Below, one piece after another: positions 61,721 through 64,000 of a stretch of 64,000 nt of DNA. Position 1 is the first letter of the stretch, and each line of letters starts with the position of its first letter. A model generated the notes under the pieces. It made no database searches. It was not told the DNA's origin and saw nothing but the letters and a program-made list of their open reading frames with translations. The stretch comes from Amphimedon queenslandica (lineage: Eukaryota > Porifera > Demospongiae > Haplosclerida > Niphatidae). Where the stretch lies: assembly GCF_000090795.2 (NCBI RefSeq), contig NW_003546274.1, positions 174,217 through 238,216 of the forward strand. Direction: 5' to 3'. The translations under genes and the position numbers were made by a program.

Positions 61721-63611
61721 TTAAAGAAGGTTTGCTGCTTCAAGATTCTCTCTTATAATTGTATCCAGTACAACTTTGAAGACGACACGAATGTTTGAGG
61801 TGTCAGTGGCAGTGGTGAAGTGAGGATAGACAATCTTGCTTTTGTTCAAGTTTCTTTCCATGAACATGGTCTGAATGAAGAGAGCAGCTTGTTCCACATC
61901 TCTCTCAGGACCTGGGGAGAGAGAGGGGAAAGAGGAGGAGAGAGAGAGAGAGGAAAGAGGAGAGAGAGAGAGAGGAAAGAGGAAGAGAAAGGGGGGGGGA
62001 AGAGGAGCAGGGGAGAGAGAGAAAGGAAGGAGAGAAACGGATACAGTCGGTGATTAAATTTGTTTTTCATTACAAAAAAGTCATTTTTAGGGAATCAGTC
62101 TTTGAAAGGGACTGTGATGAAATTGTCATTAATACTGAAATAACAAACAAGAGCTACACATGAGACAAACAGTGATAGAAGCTCACATCTTAAAAATGAC
62201 ACCGCAGGCAGCTGCACAACACTTTACATATACATTTACATGTACATTGTGGATTTAAATTGCAGATATAGGAGGAAGTAAAAATTACACAAAGAGATCA
62301 GTACAGTATACACAGAATCCTTATCATTACACTTTCAACTATACACACATCATAAAAGATTAGGAAGACTAATTAATAAGTACAGGCAGTGAATTCCTTC
62401 CATAAGAGAGAAACACAACTGTACAAATGGCCATCATCTAAGTGAGGTCCAGACCACATAAAAATAAACAAAAACCCAATGCCTATACCAATACACTAGC
62501 TAATGCAATGGACATGAAGACAAAATCAAAACATGGCAAATCAAATTAAACTGAAGGCCATCGCACGCAACATTTAACAGCCTTGTTCCACTAGAGTATA
62601 AAGAAAATTGGCAGCAAGCTTATACATGCTTAGCTTTCATTAGCCCTTATATTAGAAGGGTACACTCACTCAATTGCTGGCTACAAGCTGAAACAAGTGT
62701 TATGTGCTATACTCATGCTTCATAGCTACACACAAGTACGTGTGACTTCAGCTTTAAAAATAAATTAGCTTTAAAAATACATTTTGTTTCAGAAAGTGCT
62801 AATGACATATTTAACAATTACCACCTCTGGGATACATTAAAGCATATACTGTAAATCAACACAAATAAGGGCACCAGTACAGGATAGCACAGGCAAAAGC
62901 ATGCACACACAATATAATGCAAGACAAAAGTAGATGTATATGAAACACAACTCTAATAGTCTAATAACAACAACAGGTGACAATTAAATGTGGATTCTTC
63001 AGTCAGAAATTCGATACTGTTCTTTACAAAGTACATGCATGTACTGTATTTATTACACATGAGCTCATAAAGACTAAAATTCAAATTATTACATATATGA
63101 AATTTACACCCGATTAATGTAGGCACTACTATATTACATCACATGACATCACTGCGAGCCACACCTACCTGTATACTGAGGAAAGAAGAGGCGTAGGTGT
63201 CTCTCGGCAGTGCAGAGCTTCTCACGGAACAGATCAACTTTGTTCAAGAACAGTATCTGGGATTAGATTAATGGATAAGAATGTAAACATGTATACTCAA
63301 TCCGTATAAGGTTCACCATTGATGTCTTGATAAAAAACTTGTTATTACAGATAGCTTGGAAGAGATTGAGGGACTCCTCAAGACGGTTCTAAAAACAAGA
63401 GGCCATGCAATAAATAGCACTTCAATATAATCATTTCTCTTCTCCTCCCTCCCCCCCCTCATCTCTCTCTCTCTCTCTTACAGTCTTCCCATCTTCAAAG
63501 AGTGTCATGTCATATCCACTCAGAGCACACACAAACAAGACAGCTCTCACGTCATCAAAGCATTGGATCCATTTCCTACGCTCTGACCTCTGGCCTCCTA
63601 CGTCGACGACC
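61721..63611 (-). CDS. heterotrimeric G-protein alpha subunit, C-terminal part
   Basis: Minus-strand exons 63482-63611, 63317-63388, 63169-63256 and 61721-61911; the 5' exons lie beyond the window end. A donor-like GTAAGT (read on the minus strand) at about 63983-63988 may close the next exon upstream. The visible 160 residues hold the G3 box with catalytic Gln ([18 protein letters not shown]), the G4 box NKVD ([14 protein letters not shown]) and the G5 TTAT ([10 protein letters not shown]), so the Ras-like half is complete from switch II on. The C-terminal helix ends [10 protein letters not shown]. There is no Cys four from the end, so it is not a pertussis-toxin-type Gi/o; the NLL end recalls Gq/G15 members. 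Class assignment is tentative. The last intron (61912-63168) has no other gene. Confidence 0.9.
61912..62010. repeat. purine-rich GAGAGGAAAGAG repeat at G-alpha acceptor
   Basis: G/A-only plus strand directly abutting the last exon of the G-alpha gene. On the coding strand it is a very long pyrimidine tract before the CAG acceptor. Confidence 0.8.
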
Positions 63612-64000
63612 CTGAAGCAATTGAAGGAGAAGAATAAAAAATAGAATACAGTGTTTATATGTTGATAAAAGTTAATGCAAATAGAAAACAAGACAGCATT
63701 AGGAATGCTTCTTACTAAGAAATGTTTATTGGAAGAAGAGGCAGACAAGAATGATATAATATTACTAACTTAAAGAATAATGGTGAGTAATTAGGCATGC
63801 ATGATCAACCATGGTATATATTTCCTACTATTGACTGGATTACCAACTCTTGCTACTACTATTGAATGGATTACACTAATTAGGGGAGTTTTACAATCCA
63901 CATAGCAGGTGCAGATTTACTATAAATTAAGTGCAACTATTACAACATGGAGTCCAAGAACATATAAAATACAAATAATTATACTTACGTGTACGTGTAC

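Overview
The window is eukaryotic nuclear DNA from an early-branching animal. It is AT-rich and gene-dense, with many 45-100 nt GT-AG introns, abundant short inverted-repeat elements and microsatellites, and some assembly gaps (N runs). Gene content (Raptor, TXNDC11, Unkempt, SAMM50, p38-type MKKs, a heterotrimeric G-alpha) is metazoan. Together with tiny intergenic spaces and a secreted PHB-depolymerase-like esterase, this suggests a demosponge genome of the Amphimedon type. That species call is an inference and was not tested. All exon models were built by hand from splice signals, frame and family resemblance.

Layout. 1-3.1 kb: two minus-strand CD225/dispanin genes (two-TM, IFITM-related fold), with a large foldback element just upstream. 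4.5-9.1 kb: two MAP kinase kinases of MKK3/6 type, tail to tail. 9.4-21.2 kb: a plus-strand array of further CD225 genes and relics. It was made by repeated tandem duplication and carries nested MITEs, a 70-bp minisatellite and an 800-bp gap. Copies show every stage of decay: frameshift, lost stop, lost exons, altered splice donor. TGACGTCA or TGATGTCA motifs sit upstream of several copies and of one MKK gene.

21.3-27.1 kb: compact housekeeping genes SDHAF2 (+), SAMM50 (-), SNRPC (+), a small unrecognised gene (+) and DCTN5 (-). They alternate strand, with 41-300 bp between them. 27.35-37.58 kb: a complete 29-exon Raptor gene (RPTOR), the scaffold of mTORC1. 38.3-40.9 kb: an arrestin-domain protein (-). 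41.4-44.0 kb: a secreted PHB-depolymerase-like hydrolase with introns (-). 44.3-48.6 kb: ANKZF1/Vms1 (+), a ribosome quality-control hydrolase. 49.0-54.6 kb: Unkempt (+), CCCH zinc fingers plus RING. 55.5-61.3 kb: TXNDC11-like ER thioredoxin protein (-), broken by an N gap. 61.7-end: 3' part of a G-protein alpha gene (-).

The most unusual parts are the CD225 array interleaved with p38-type MKK genes under shared CRE/ATF-like motifs, the fungal/bacterial-type PHB depolymerase, a ~178-bp two-subtype satellite residing inside introns of two unrelated genes, and several datable MITE insertions (one nested, one with an intact empty site in a paralogous copy).
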